From NCBI GenBank assembly GCA_050943135.1, contig JBMNOP010000004.1, positions 165,573 through 229,572 on the forward strand: a stretch of DNA of 64,000 nt. Reading direction: 5' to 3'. A model generated the notes under the pieces. That model had not been told where the DNA came from. It did no database searches and saw only the letters and a list, made by a program, of their open reading frames with translations. The stretch comes from RUG695 sp050943135. Its GTDB lineage: Bacteria > Planctomycetota > Planctomycetia > Pirellulales > Thermoguttaceae. Below, one piece after another: positions 53,985-62,047 of the stretch. The first letter of the stretch is position 1; each line of letters opens with the position of its first letter. The position numbers were made by a program, and so were the translations under genes.

Positions 53985-54013
53985 TTGCGAAGTTCATCGT
54001 AAAAAAGTATACC
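53985..54013 (+). promoter_or_regulatory. Candidate promoter for the TPR lipoprotein gene
   Basis: TTGCGA, a 17-bp spacer and TATACC, 40 nt before the ATG at 54054. Confidence 0.4.
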
Positions 54014-54053
54014 CGACTGTAATATTTATCACCCAAAACAAAATCATTGGAAA

Positions 54054-54734
54054 ATGATCATGCAAAAGCTCTTTACCTCCCTTCTCCTTCCCTTCCTGAC
54101 CGTCGCGGCTCTTGCCGTGCTCTTTCTGTGCGGAGGCTGTTCCAAAGAGCAAGTCTCCAAACGCGAGAGCCTCAGGTGGACCGAAATGGGAGAAACCGCC
54201 CTGAAAGCCGATGACTGGAATGAAGCCGTTCGATGCTACACCGAGGCGCTCGCTGCCGATTCGACGAACACCGACGCCCTTTACGGTCGGAGTGGGGCAC
54301 GTCTGGTGACGGGGAACGAGTTTTATCTGTTGGCGCGCGCCGCGGCCGGGGAAGGAGAAATAACCCGCGCCCGCGAAATCGCCGCTAAAGCCGACCGCGA
54401 CTTCGCGCTGGCGGCCGAAGATGCCGCCTCGCTTCTGAAGATTAACCCCGATGCCTCCGAAGCCTGCTACATCCTCGGGTGTGTGGCCATTTACCAGGGG
54501 GACTGGCTCGGTGCGCTCGACGCCTTTACCGAAACAATCAAACGCGCCCCCGAAATGGCCTCGGCCTACCAGCGCCGCGGAGAGGTTTACGGGTTTATCA
54601 ACGACATTGAAAACGAGTCGGCCGACCTTAAACGGGCCGCCGAACTCGGCTACACTTCCGAAGAGGAATCGGACGCGCTCGAAAGCGATCTTATCAAAAC
54701 AGCCGAAGTACAAGCGGGGGATTCGGTATACTGA
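54054..54734 (+). CDS. TPR lipoprotein
   Basis: 226 residues. An N-terminal lipoprotein signal ends at the lipobox LCGGC, with Cys near residue 29. The mature protein consists of TPR repeats: WTEMGETALKADDWNEAVRCYTEALAADSTNTDALYGRS and ASEACYILGCVAIYQGDWLGALDAFTETIKRAPEM (in parts), with further helices. It should be attached to a membrane facing the periplasm and act as a protein-binding scaffold; no partner is known. The ATG at 54060 is an alternative start. It diverges from exbB. Confidence 0.8.
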   Translation: MIMQKLFTSLLLPFLTVAALAVLFLCGGCSKEQVSKRESLRWTEMGETALKADDWNEAVRCYTEALAADSTNTDALYGRSGARLVTGNEFYLLARAAAGEGEITRAREIAAKADRDFALAAEDAASLLKINPDASEACYILGCVAIYQGDWLGALDAFTETIKRAPEMASAYQRRGEVYGFINDIENESADLKRAAELGYTSEEESDALESDLIKTAEVQAGDSVY

Positions 54735-54924
54735 AAACTTGTTCGTGTCGTCGTCGCTATCATCGCACGGCGGGAGAATCCCTCCGACAACCGATTCGGT
54801 GATTATCCGAATCGGTCGCAGGATTGCAACTGACGGAACGGACCGCCCCCGAACGGAGAACGCGAAATATCATTCCGAAAACGCATGGTTCCCACGGACC
54901 GAACGGTCCCAGGCAAAGGGCATG

Positions 54925-55881
54925 TTATTCCGGATCCCCTGCCGGAAGAGGGCGGGACGGTTGCCGATCCAGATCGTGAACAGCCTTTGCCCTATCGGGC
55001 GAAATCGTAAAAATACCCTCGTCGACCTCCTGATTGATCTCAAGCCCTTCCTCATGAAGGAGCGAGGAACCTTCATTGGTCTTTCCCTCAAACTCAGGTA
55101 TGCACCGACATTTCATCGGAAGAATAAACAACTCGCCGTCAATCTCCATCTCCTTGTACTCTGTGACCTCCACCGAACTGACAAAAGTCCCGTCGTTCTG
55201 TGTTATTTCTATTTTGAGCGGATAGTAGTTCAAATCAACGGCGAAGCAGACCTTGGCCGTCGTGTTCTCGAGGGCTCCGATAAACCGAATAACTTCATAC
55301 CGATGGCCGTCCGCTTCTTCCGTTCCGAGATACTCGGCGTCCGAAAAGGCTTTTTCCCAAACCGAGTCGTCTTTCACAAGCGACCACCGAAAAGTCACAA
55401 GCAACCGCCGACAAGAAGGATCCGAACCGCCAAACCAAGAATCCGAATCGAAAAGCCAAGCATATGGTAGATGGAGGGGGTCGAGGGTTCCGGTTGCGGA
55501 AGGAAGGATCGGGGAAGAGGAGTAGCTGAGATATCCTTCGATACCGTCTCCTGTGCATCCAAAATACTGGAACTTCTCGCCGTTAAAGGCCGATTCGCTG
55601 GGCTTCAGGTCGATATTGGGACGCGTCGGAACCAGCCGCGCAAAGAACTTGTCGCCGGATAGATAACAGGTTCCCTCATCCGTTCCAAGATTACCGAGAT
55701 CTGTGGTAAACGAGAATTTAATGGACCGCAGCAGCTTCGTCTGAGAAATCGCTCGTTGACGAATCTCAAGGAGTTTACCGTCCGACTCTTGGGAGAGCAA
55801 ACAGGGGGAAAGGAAAAAAGACAGAACGCCGACAACCAACAGGGTTGCCGCGACACTCATAACGTAACGGCTGTTTCTCAT
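54925..55881 (-). CDS. Exported LolA/LppX-fold-like protein of unknown function
   Basis: 318 residues from the ATG at 55881, which has a perfect GGAGG site 7 nt upstream; the longer frame starting at 56085 has none. The signal peptide is ~1-27. The mature protein has the strand order of LolA-type lipoprotein-sorting or LppX-like folds: LLRSIKFSFTTDLG, GTCYLSGDKFFARL, GYLSYSSS, AKVCFAVDLNYYPLKIEIT, SVEVTEYKEMEIDGELFILPMKC. I cannot assign a family firmly. Monocistronic, convergent with nothing close; a 534-bp gene-free stretch follows upstream. Confidence 0.65.
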   Translation of the reverse strand: MRNSRYVMSVAATLLVVGVLSFFLSPCLLSQESDGKLLEIRQRAISQTKLLRSIKFSFTTDLGNLGTDEGTCYLSGDKFFARLVPTRPNIDLKPSESAFNGEKFQYFGCTGDGIEGYLSYSSSPILPSATGTLDPLHLPYAWLFDSDSWFGGSDPSCRRLLVTFRWSLVKDDSVWEKAFSDAEYLGTEEADGHRYEVIRFIGALENTTAKVCFAVDLNYYPLKIEITQNDGTFVSSVEVTEYKEMEIDGELFILPMKCRCIPEFEGKTNEGSSLLHEEGLEINQEVDEGIFTISPDRAKAVHDLDRQPSRPLPAGDPE

Positions 55882-56415
55882 GATTCTACCTCCGCAGGGG
55901 GGCGAGAAAGACATAGATAGTACGCATCTTCCAACACATTTGTCTTCGGCAAAGGGGAACATCTTCCCTGTTTTCGCCGCCGCAAACGAGACCGGCGGCA
56001 CCGTCGCGTCGATCTCGGCAAGGCAAAACAAAATCAATCGGTCAGGCACCTTTCCAAAACCAAATGCACCATGAGGATTATACATTACGACATTTCGCTT
56101 ATCAAACCTTGAATTCCATAAATTGCTGCAAAAAGCGGTGTTTCACTTCTTGAATTACGATTCGTCCCGAACCTCGCTCGCGCCGATGCGGAAGAACCCT
56201 CCTCCTTCGGTGGGTCTGTCGGCTGACGAAAAGCAAGGGGACACTCTTCCTTTCTCCTCTTTTTTCCGTTAAAATGGACTCTATGCCACGAGGGGAAATA
56301 GCTCTCCGGGGATTTTCCGCCGCGGCCGGTACAACGAAAGTGTGTACGAGGCAGATAGGGAGTCTGCCGCGATCATTTCTTCGCCCCATTCATCAGAAAG
56401 CTAAAAGGACACACG
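55882..56415. other. 534-bp stretch without a recognisable gene
   Basis: Short frames exist on both strands but none has a family motif plus a ribosome site. It should contain the divergent promoters of the LolA-like gene and the STAS gene. I could not pick convincing -35/-10 pairs; TTAAAAT at ~56268 is only a weak candidate. Confidence 0.4.
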
Positions 56416-56772
56416 ATGAGCAACGCCAAAGCCCGCATTATGAACCGTTATGTCGACGACGCCGTCGTTGCCACTTGCATGGACACCCGTCTGAACGACG
56501 AGGTCGGCATTCAGGCCTGGGGGGAAGAGCTCTACGGTCTGGTGGAACAGCTCAAGACAAAAAAACTGGTCATCAACTTCCAGAATGTCGTCTTTATGTC
56601 GAGTTCGTCGCTACGGGTTCTGATCACCGTCAACAGCCGCTGCAAGGGGAAAGGAATCAAACTGGCGCTCTGCGGCATCAATGACAATATTATGGAAGCC
56701 TTTAAAATCACGAGGCTCGACTCGGTTTTCCAAATCAAAAAAGGTGAAATGGAAGCGATAAAGTCTCTCTGA
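56416..56772 (+). CDS. STAS-domain anti-anti-sigma factor
   Basis: 118 residues, one STAS domain: LYGLVEQLKTKKLVINFQNVVFMSSSSLRVLI, then GKGIKLALCGINDNIMEAFKITRLDSVFQI. In SpoIIAA-like proteins the phosphorylated Ser lies in M-D-S-S-G; here the same loop reads M-S-S-S-S (residues 61-65), with Ser63 aligned to the phospho-Ser. It is presumably switched by the adjacent anti-sigma kinase, 29 nt downstream of its stop. No sigma factor or phosphatase partner is encoded next to the pair. Confidence 0.88.
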   Translation: MSNAKARIMNRYVDDAVVATCMDTRLNDEVGIQAWGEELYGLVEQLKTKKLVINFQNVVFMSSSSLRVLITVNSRCKGKGIKLALCGINDNIMEAFKITRLDSVFQIKKGEMEAIKSL

Positions 56773-56801
56773 TTCGCTTCCTGATACTAAGGACGCTCCC
56801 T

Positions 56802-57248
56802 GTGATGTCTCAAACCGTCGAGAGTCAAAACCCTTCTGTGTGGAAGGTTGACAAGACCTTTCCGAGCATCGTCGGAACAACGCATCAGTTGGTCGAGGAA
56901 GTTCTTTCCCGGATGGCCGGTCTGGGCTGGTGCGACCGCGACATCTTTGCGGTCAACATGGCACTCGAAGAGTCGATTTCCAATGCCATCGAGCATGGGA
57001 ACCACTCTAATCCGAAAAAGTATTTTCAGGTGGTCTGCACCGTTTCACCCAAAATGGTCTCGATACGTGTCCGTGACGAGGGGAAAGGATTTCAGCGCGA
57101 CCTGGTTCCGGATCCGACCCGAGAAGAAAATCTCGAAATCCCGAGCGGCCGGGGCACCCTCCTGATCCAAGGGTTTATGACCCGCGTACGTTACAACGAG
57201 TCGGGGAACGAGATCTTTATGGAAAAAGAACCGACCCCCGCCGGATGA
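56802..57248 (+). CDS. RsbW/SpoIIAB-type anti-sigma serine kinase (HATPase_c_2)
   Basis: 148 residues. The GHKL ATPase motifs are present: N box EESISNAIEHGNH, G1 region DEGKGF and G2 region GRGTLLIQGFM. This is the length of a stand-alone anti-sigma kinase. It is expected to bind and hold a sigma factor or phosphorylate the STAS protein encoded just upstream (29 nt gap). The target sigma is not in the window; the sigma-region-2 gene at 10165-10482 is a distant possibility only. Confidence 0.9.
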   Translation: MMSQTVESQNPSVWKVDKTFPSIVGTTHQLVEEVLSRMAGLGWCDRDIFAVNMALEESISNAIEHGNHSNPKKYFQVVCTVSPKMVSIRVRDEGKGFQRDLVPDPTREENLEIPSGRGTLLIQGFMTRVRYNESGNEIFMEKEPTPAG

Positions 57249-57352
57249 AGAATACGAGCCATCCGCGTAAAGCGGTAACAACGGCGATCAATACGACAGT
57301 CCAAGTCGCAAGAATCAAAATGGGTTCTGTCGTTCCTCTTCCCCGACCAAAC

Positions 57353-58396
57353 CTAACCTTTTTTCCTGATCTTGCGCGGGAGCGCAAGGGCGGTAACCAA
57401 TATAAAAAACGGTAGAATAAACACCAGGAAGACGTTCGTCTCTGAACGGTCTAACATAGGAACGTTTTGAGGAAACGCAAACCGTCCTCGCCGCTGGCGC
57501 AACAGCCATTCCATGATGCGGTAGTCCCGCTGTGCCCTTGTCCAGGTATTGTGGCCGCCTCTTTCGTGGACGGTCACGTACACATTGCCTCCGATGTTGT
57601 TTACCCAATTCGCAAAGAATAAATTGTAATCCACATCAACCAAATCGTCGCGATTGTTGAATATCCAAATCGGCTGATATCGATAAATGTCGGGAGGGCG
57701 ATACGACCCACCCGACGAACAGACGGCCAATGCGCTGAATCGATTCGGAAACATCTTGATCAGATTGAACCCTGCCGATGCGCCAAAACTGATTCCCAGG
57801 ATGCTGATTCGATCGATGTCGATCGGATAATCTTCGATGAGTGCCTGTACGATTTTATCAACCATCTCCAGAACCGTTTCCCCATGCGGAGAGCGTGGAT
57901 CCGGACGACCCCAAGAGTGCGCTTCGGGCGAACATTGTACCGCAACCAAGTAAAAGTCGGGCCGATTCGGCCCCGCCAGAATATCAATTGACGCCTCCAT
58001 AAACGCCAGTTGACTTTCGTTATCGTTTCGGCGTTCCCCGGCACCATGCAACCACAGTACCAACGGATATGTTTCTCCCGACCGAACCTCTTTCGGAAAA
58101 AACATCCGGAAGGGGTAAGGGGGATGCCGACCCTCATGGTATGCCATCACAGCCGCCGACGCGTTCACGACCGGATTGGCCCGGAATCCCGCCGATACCG
58201 TTGAAGAAGTAGTATGCAAGGCCGTATACGGGATCGGAACGGCATTGCGCGCCGCCTTCAGCTCTTCTGTCGTGGGAGTTATCCCCTCTCTCTCGATCGT
58301 GATCGTGCCGACGGCACCGAACACCTCCGTCTGTTCGGAAAGCGCCACCACGCAAAAGATCGTAAGCCAGAGAAAGATTTCGATTTTGGCGGGCAC
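57353..58396 (-). CDS. Membrane-anchored exported alpha/beta hydrolase (copy 1, Ser nucleophile)
   Basis: 347 residues starting at a GTG (58396) with a GAGAGG site. A signal segment (~1-20), a degenerate region, then a PHB-depolymerase/dienelactone-hydrolase-type fold: PLVLWLHGAGE with the oxyanion turn, nucleophile Ser203 in GISFG, acid in FNNRDDLV (Asp250/251) and His282 in HERGGHNTW. The C-terminus has one membrane helix (~321-339) followed by KIRKK, so the enzyme should be anchored with its catalytic domain outside. It is the second of two tandem paralogues (copy 2 lies upstream). The substrate is unknown, probably an ester. Confidence 0.85.
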   Translation of the reverse strand: MPAKIEIFLWLTIFCVVALSEQTEVFGAVGTITIEREGITPTTEELKAARNAVPIPYTALHTTSSTVSAGFRANPVVNASAAVMAYHEGRHPPYPFRMFFPKEVRSGETYPLVLWLHGAGERRNDNESQLAFMEASIDILAGPNRPDFYLVAVQCSPEAHSWGRPDPRSPHGETVLEMVDKIVQALIEDYPIDIDRISILGISFGASAGFNLIKMFPNRFSALAVCSSGGSYRPPDIYRYQPIWIFNNRDDLVDVDYNLFFANWVNNIGGNVYVTVHERGGHNTWTRAQRDYRIMEWLLRQRRGRFAFPQNVPMLDRSETNVFLVFILPFFILVTALALPRKIRKKG

Positions 58397-58529
58397 TTGT
58401 GCCTCTCTCCATTCACCAAATCGCCATCATAACATCCAGGGTTGGGTGAAGCGGCGATAACGAAAATCGCAGCGAGCAACTCACGGGCAAACCGGAAAGA
58501 GTCGCTACAGTTTAGCCCCTCGGATCTTA

Positions 58530-59615
58530 TCACTTCTTCCCGGGCTTACGTGGAAGGGTTACGGAAACAACAAAAACCGCAATCGGTAGAGCAAACATCA
58601 AAAAGATGTTCGTTTCCGAACGGTCTAAGACGGGAACATCACGCGGAAAGGCAAACCGCCCGCGCCGCTGGCGCAACAGCCATTCAATAACATGGTCGTC
58701 CCGCTGTGCGCTCGTCCAGGTATTGTGTCCGCCCGTTGCATGGACAGTTACATGCACATCGCCACCAAGATCGTTTACCATATCCGCAAAACGCAGATTG
58801 TCGTTCGAAGAAACCATATCGTCGCGGTTATTGAAAAGCCAAATCGGCTGATACCGGTAGATTTTGGGGTCATCGTCCGGTTTATTCGACGAACAGGCGA
58901 CGAGCGCACTGAATCGATTCGGAAACTTTTTGATCAGAACGAACCCCGCCTCTCCGCCGGTACAGATTCCCAGAATGCTGATTCGGTCGACGTCGATCGG
59001 ATACCCCTTGATGAGGGCTTGCGTGATTTTATCAAGCATTTCCAAAGGGGTCTCCTCGTGCGGTGTCCTCGGATCCGGACGATGCCAAGAATGGGTTTCG
59101 ACCGGGCACTGTACGGCGACCAAATAAAAGTCGGGTCGATCCGGCCCCGCCAAAACATCGATCGACGTCTGCATATGCGCCAGTTGACATTCATTGTCGC
59201 TCAGACTCTCGCCACGGCCGTGCAGCCACAGAACAAGCGGGTATTTTTTCCCCGACCGAACCTCTTTTGGGAAGAAGATTCGGAAAGGGTAAGGGGGGGC
59301 GTCCCCCTCACGGTACGCCGCCACGGCCGCCGACGCGTTAACGACCGGATTCGCCCGGAACCCCATATGCTCAACGGAGGGTTCGACCTGCACCACGGCC
59401 AACTCGACCGAATAGGCGTTACGTGCCGCCCCCAATTCTTCGGCCGTGGGAGCTACCCCCTCTTTCTCGATCGTAACCGTACCGGCGGCACCAAACACCT
59501 CCGTCTGTCCCGGAAGTACCACCGCGCAAACAACCGCGAGGCCGAGACAGATTCCGATTTTGAAAATCCGTTGGGTCCCTCGAAAAGAAGCATAAGACTT
59601 TATGGTCCCTTTCAT
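58530..59615 (-). CDS. Membrane-anchored exported alpha/beta hydrolase (copy 2, Cys at nucleophile position)
   Basis: 361 residues from the ATG at 59615, which has an AAGGAG site; the open frame runs ~700 bp further upstream only by chance overlap. It closely resembles the neighbouring copy over its whole length: signal (~17-36), LVLWLHGRGE, NNRDDMV, HATGGHNTW (His297), and a C-terminal membrane helix. The nucleophile elbow reads GICTGG, so Cys218 replaces Ser. A Cys nucleophile is known in dienelactone hydrolase. Its ATG overlaps the stop of the upstream membrane-protein gene (ATGA), placing it in the DUF1559 operon. Confidence 0.83.
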   Translation of the reverse strand: MKGTIKSYASFRGTQRIFKIGICLGLAVVCAVVLPGQTEVFGAAGTVTIEKEGVAPTAEELGAARNAYSVELAVVQVEPSVEHMGFRANPVVNASAAVAAYREGDAPPYPFRIFFPKEVRSGKKYPLVLWLHGRGESLSDNECQLAHMQTSIDVLAGPDRPDFYLVAVQCPVETHSWHRPDPRTPHEETPLEMLDKITQALIKGYPIDVDRISILGICTGGEAGFVLIKKFPNRFSALVACSSNKPDDDPKIYRYQPIWLFNNRDDMVSSNDNLRFADMVNDLGGDVHVTVHATGGHNTWTSAQRDDHVIEWLLRQRRGRFAFPRDVPVLDRSETNIFLMFALPIAVFVVSVTLPRKPGKK

Positions 59616-60178
59616 TCTTTCGCTCCTTCGGATTTTTCTCCCTTTTTTCGTCGTTTCGTGTTTCGGCGAATCAGGATCAACGTAACCAGCCCAAGCACCG
59701 CGGCCGGAACGACAAAGAGTCGCCACGATATGACCCCGTCGGAGAAAAAATTCGCGATGGGCACGTAAAATAACGAACAGAGAACCGAGATATAAAATAA
59801 CCTGAAAAGGCCAAGCACACAGTAGAATAAGTCGTGTAGCCAGACGGAATAGAAGGCCGTTATCAAAGCAATGCCGACGAACATGATCACGTAAAGAGAA
59901 AGGCGTATTTTGCGACTTCCGACGAAGCGGGCAAAAAGAGTACCGACGGCAAGAATCCAAAGATTGGCCGCATACCACCACGGCCAATGATGCCAATTCA
60001 GATAATAGAGCAGATAGCTGATATTTCGCGTGGTAAGGTAAGTTGCCGCCAACGCGATGAGTACGACGGGAAGAGCGGCCAGAACCCAAAACAAATTTTT
60101 TTCCTTCGGTTGTTTTGTCGGAGTCATGCTCTCTTTTATTATCATCTCTTGGCCCATCGTTTTCTCCGAGACGATCAT
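59612..60178 (-). CDS. Small multi-spanning membrane protein of unknown function
   Basis: 188 residues from the ATG at 60178; its AAGGAG site contains the TAA of the upstream DUF1559 gene. Four to five membrane helices are visible: ~27-49, ~63-80, ~90-106, ~115-140 and ~148-170, followed by a basic tail (RRNTKRRKKGEK). No family recognised. Between DUF1559 and hydrolase copy 2 in one transcript, overlapping the latter by ATGA. Confidence 0.7.
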   Translation of the reverse strand: MIVSEKTMGQEMIIKESMTPTKQPKEKNLFWVLAALPVVLIALAATYLTTRNISYLLYYLNWHHWPWWYAANLWILAVGTLFARFVGSRKIRLSLYVIMFVGIALITAFYSVWLHDLFYCVLGLFRLFYISVLCSLFYVPIANFFSDGVISWRLFVVPAAVLGLVTLILIRRNTKRRKKGEKSEGAKE

Positions 60179-60186
60179 CCCTCTCC

Positions 60187-61443
60187 TTACAGCGAGACGG
60201 GCTCTCCGCCGTTGATCGAGCCGAGAGCCCCCCAAACGCCATAGGTACTCTTCCCCTCAACCGCTTGATTCGTGTTGGGTAGCCGCCGTTCGGAAACAAA
60301 GAGGTCGCCGGTATCGATCTCGTCATGGATAAAGCGGACCGAACCGTCCATCATCGCAACGTGCGCCCCGCCCGGATGAAAACTCGAGACTCCCCCCATC
60401 ACCAAGCCTGAAGTCGTGTTGCCGAGCGCACAGGTCAGTGAGTTCGGAGGGAGATTCGTCGAAAATCCGTTTACAAGGGGGCGGCCGACAAACCAGTAAG
60501 TTCCCCTCTGCCCCCATGCTTCGACCTTGTCGAGCCGCAAGCGGTCGATTTTGTTGACAGACTTGAGACAGAGGGACGGCCAGATGCGCATCATTGCCGG
60601 TTCGCATGCATCGGGTGCCGCCGCTACATCCCGTCGGGAATCGCTTTTTTTCGCGTAAGTTTTACTGTGAGCTGCGACGAAATCGGTCGGTCGGCCGGTA
60701 GTCGATTCCGCCAGACAGAGGGTGTTCGTCAGTCCGTCGGTAATATCGGAAAAGGATTTCCACGAATGGGGGGTAAATGCCCCTCGCCGGGTTGCCGGGG
60801 TATCGATATCGCAATTATAGAGCGGAGCGTCACCCATATTGAACATGATGTTTCTGCGGCTGAACTTCCAGTCGGTATAATCAAAAGGAAAACCAGATGC
60901 GATCATATGGTTGTACTCGGTTTCCGGCGACTCGATCACACCCGATTCTCCGTCGGATGGGCAAGCAAACAAGGGGATAATGACCCCCGATGCCCAGTGG
61001 CGCGGATGAGGGCCGTCGACATAGAGGTTCGGATAACTCGGCGGAAACGGTTCGAGAGCGTGGATTCCTTCTGCGTGTCTCTCGCCAGCAATCGTTGAAG
61101 CGAACGCTTCAAAATCGGCATAAACCTGCGCCTGTTCCATAAAAGGGAGCAGGAAAATCTGTGCGCCACACGTGCCGATAACGGCACCGCTATCGGTTTT
61201 CTCGGTCGCATCATAGCGCTTATAGGTCGTGCAGAGCGCCGGCAGCCCATTATTGGTGTTGTGATACATCTGAATTGCCAGTGCCACCTGTCTGATATTA
61301 CTGGAACACTTCACCCGACGAGCCGCTTCCCGGGCCGCCTGCACTCCTCCCAAGAGTAAAGCAAGCAGGAGTGAAATGATGGAAATCGTCACAAGCAGCT
61401 CGACCAGGGAAAACCCGGAATCGGATCTTGGCGTTCTTTTCAT
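60187..61443 (-). CDS. DUF1559 prepilin-like exported protein
   Basis: 418 residues. The prepilin signal GFSLVELLVTISIISLLLALLLGGVQAAREAARRVKC gives a class III cleavage after Gly with Glu at mature position 5 (read in parts). The C-terminus carries HPGGAHVAMMDGSVRFI, the DUF1559 end signature. The middle contains a Cys-rich extracellular region. Unlike the DUF1559 gene at 34364, this one heads an operon with a membrane protein and two hydrolases. A 172-residue membrane protein gene lies 85 nt upstream on the same strand. Confidence 0.93.
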   Translation of the reverse strand: MKRTPRSDSGFSLVELLVTISIISLLLALLLGGVQAAREAARRVKCSSNIRQVALAIQMYHNTNNGLPALCTTYKRYDATEKTDSGAVIGTCGAQIFLLPFMEQAQVYADFEAFASTIAGERHAEGIHALEPFPPSYPNLYVDGPHPRHWASGVIIPLFACPSDGESGVIESPETEYNHMIASGFPFDYTDWKFSRRNIMFNMGDAPLYNCDIDTPATRRGAFTPHSWKSFSDITDGLTNTLCLAESTTGRPTDFVAAHSKTYAKKSDSRRDVAAAPDACEPAMMRIWPSLCLKSVNKIDRLRLDKVEAWGQRGTYWFVGRPLVNGFSTNLPPNSLTCALGNTTSGLVMGGVSSFHPGGAHVAMMDGSVRFIHDEIDTGDLFVSERRLPNTNQAVEGKSTYGVWGALGSINGGEPVSL

Positions 61444-61528
61444 CGTAAGACCTCATTCTGGCTCGTAAGAAACCGTAAAACAAAAAATTTGACAAAAATC
61501 GAACACATCACCCGCAAAAACACCCTCT

Positions 61529-62047
61529 TCAATCATCCCAAAACCCGCAAACCCACTCTTTCCCGAAATGGATGAGCGGAACGACGGAAACGACGATGAG
61601 CGCCAGACGCCAGAAGGCGGCAAACGTGAGTCGGCCGCGGGCGAACAGATCGACAACCGGCCGGAAAAAGAGGAAGAAACGGCCGGTTACCGAAAGAATC
61701 AGCAGGCAAAGGAGAATCACGACAGCCGTGGCACCGAACCCGATAAAGTTCTTGGCATGTTTTCTCTCGACCTCGTCATGTTCGCCCCGATCCCGATAAA
61801 TCCGCCAACACCCGAACGAATAACACGCTATGGTCGGGATCAGCACGACAAGCTCCCATGGCCAGAGCTTTATGTTAAAAACGCGGGGTACCGCAGCAAG
61901 CGTCTCAGACGGAACGAAACCGGCAACGATCAAAAGAAGCAGACCAAGAATGAGCATCCAGGTCGAAGCGGAAAGATGCCACCACTTTTCACCGTACGAT
62001 GTTTCGACCCGAACGATTTCCCCTTTAAGATTTCTGATCACTTTCAT
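61529..62047 (-). CDS. Small membrane protein of unknown function
   Basis: 172 residues. Four hydrophobic helices: ~29-49, ~62-82, ~103-128 and ~140-165. There is a cytosolic N-terminal stretch (MKVIRNLKGEIVRVETSYGEKW, in part) and a charged loop (YRDRGEHDEVERKHAK). Not recognised. The ATG overlaps the stop of the upstream GT39 gene (ATGA). Confidence 0.7.
   Translation of the reverse strand: MKVIRNLKGEIVRVETSYGEKWWHLSASTWMLILGLLLLIVAGFVPSETLAAVPRVFNIKLWPWELVVLIPTIACYSFGCWRIYRDRGEHDEVERKHAKNFIGFGATAVVILLCLLILSVTGRFFLFFRPVVDLFARGRLTFAAFWRLALIVVSVVPLIHFGKEWVCGFWDD

Noticed and set aside
59616..60326. Upstream extension of hydrolase copy 2 in the same frame
   Set aside because: It overlaps the real membrane-protein and DUF1559 genes in another frame, and the AAGGAG-ATG at 59615 gives the family-like N-terminus.
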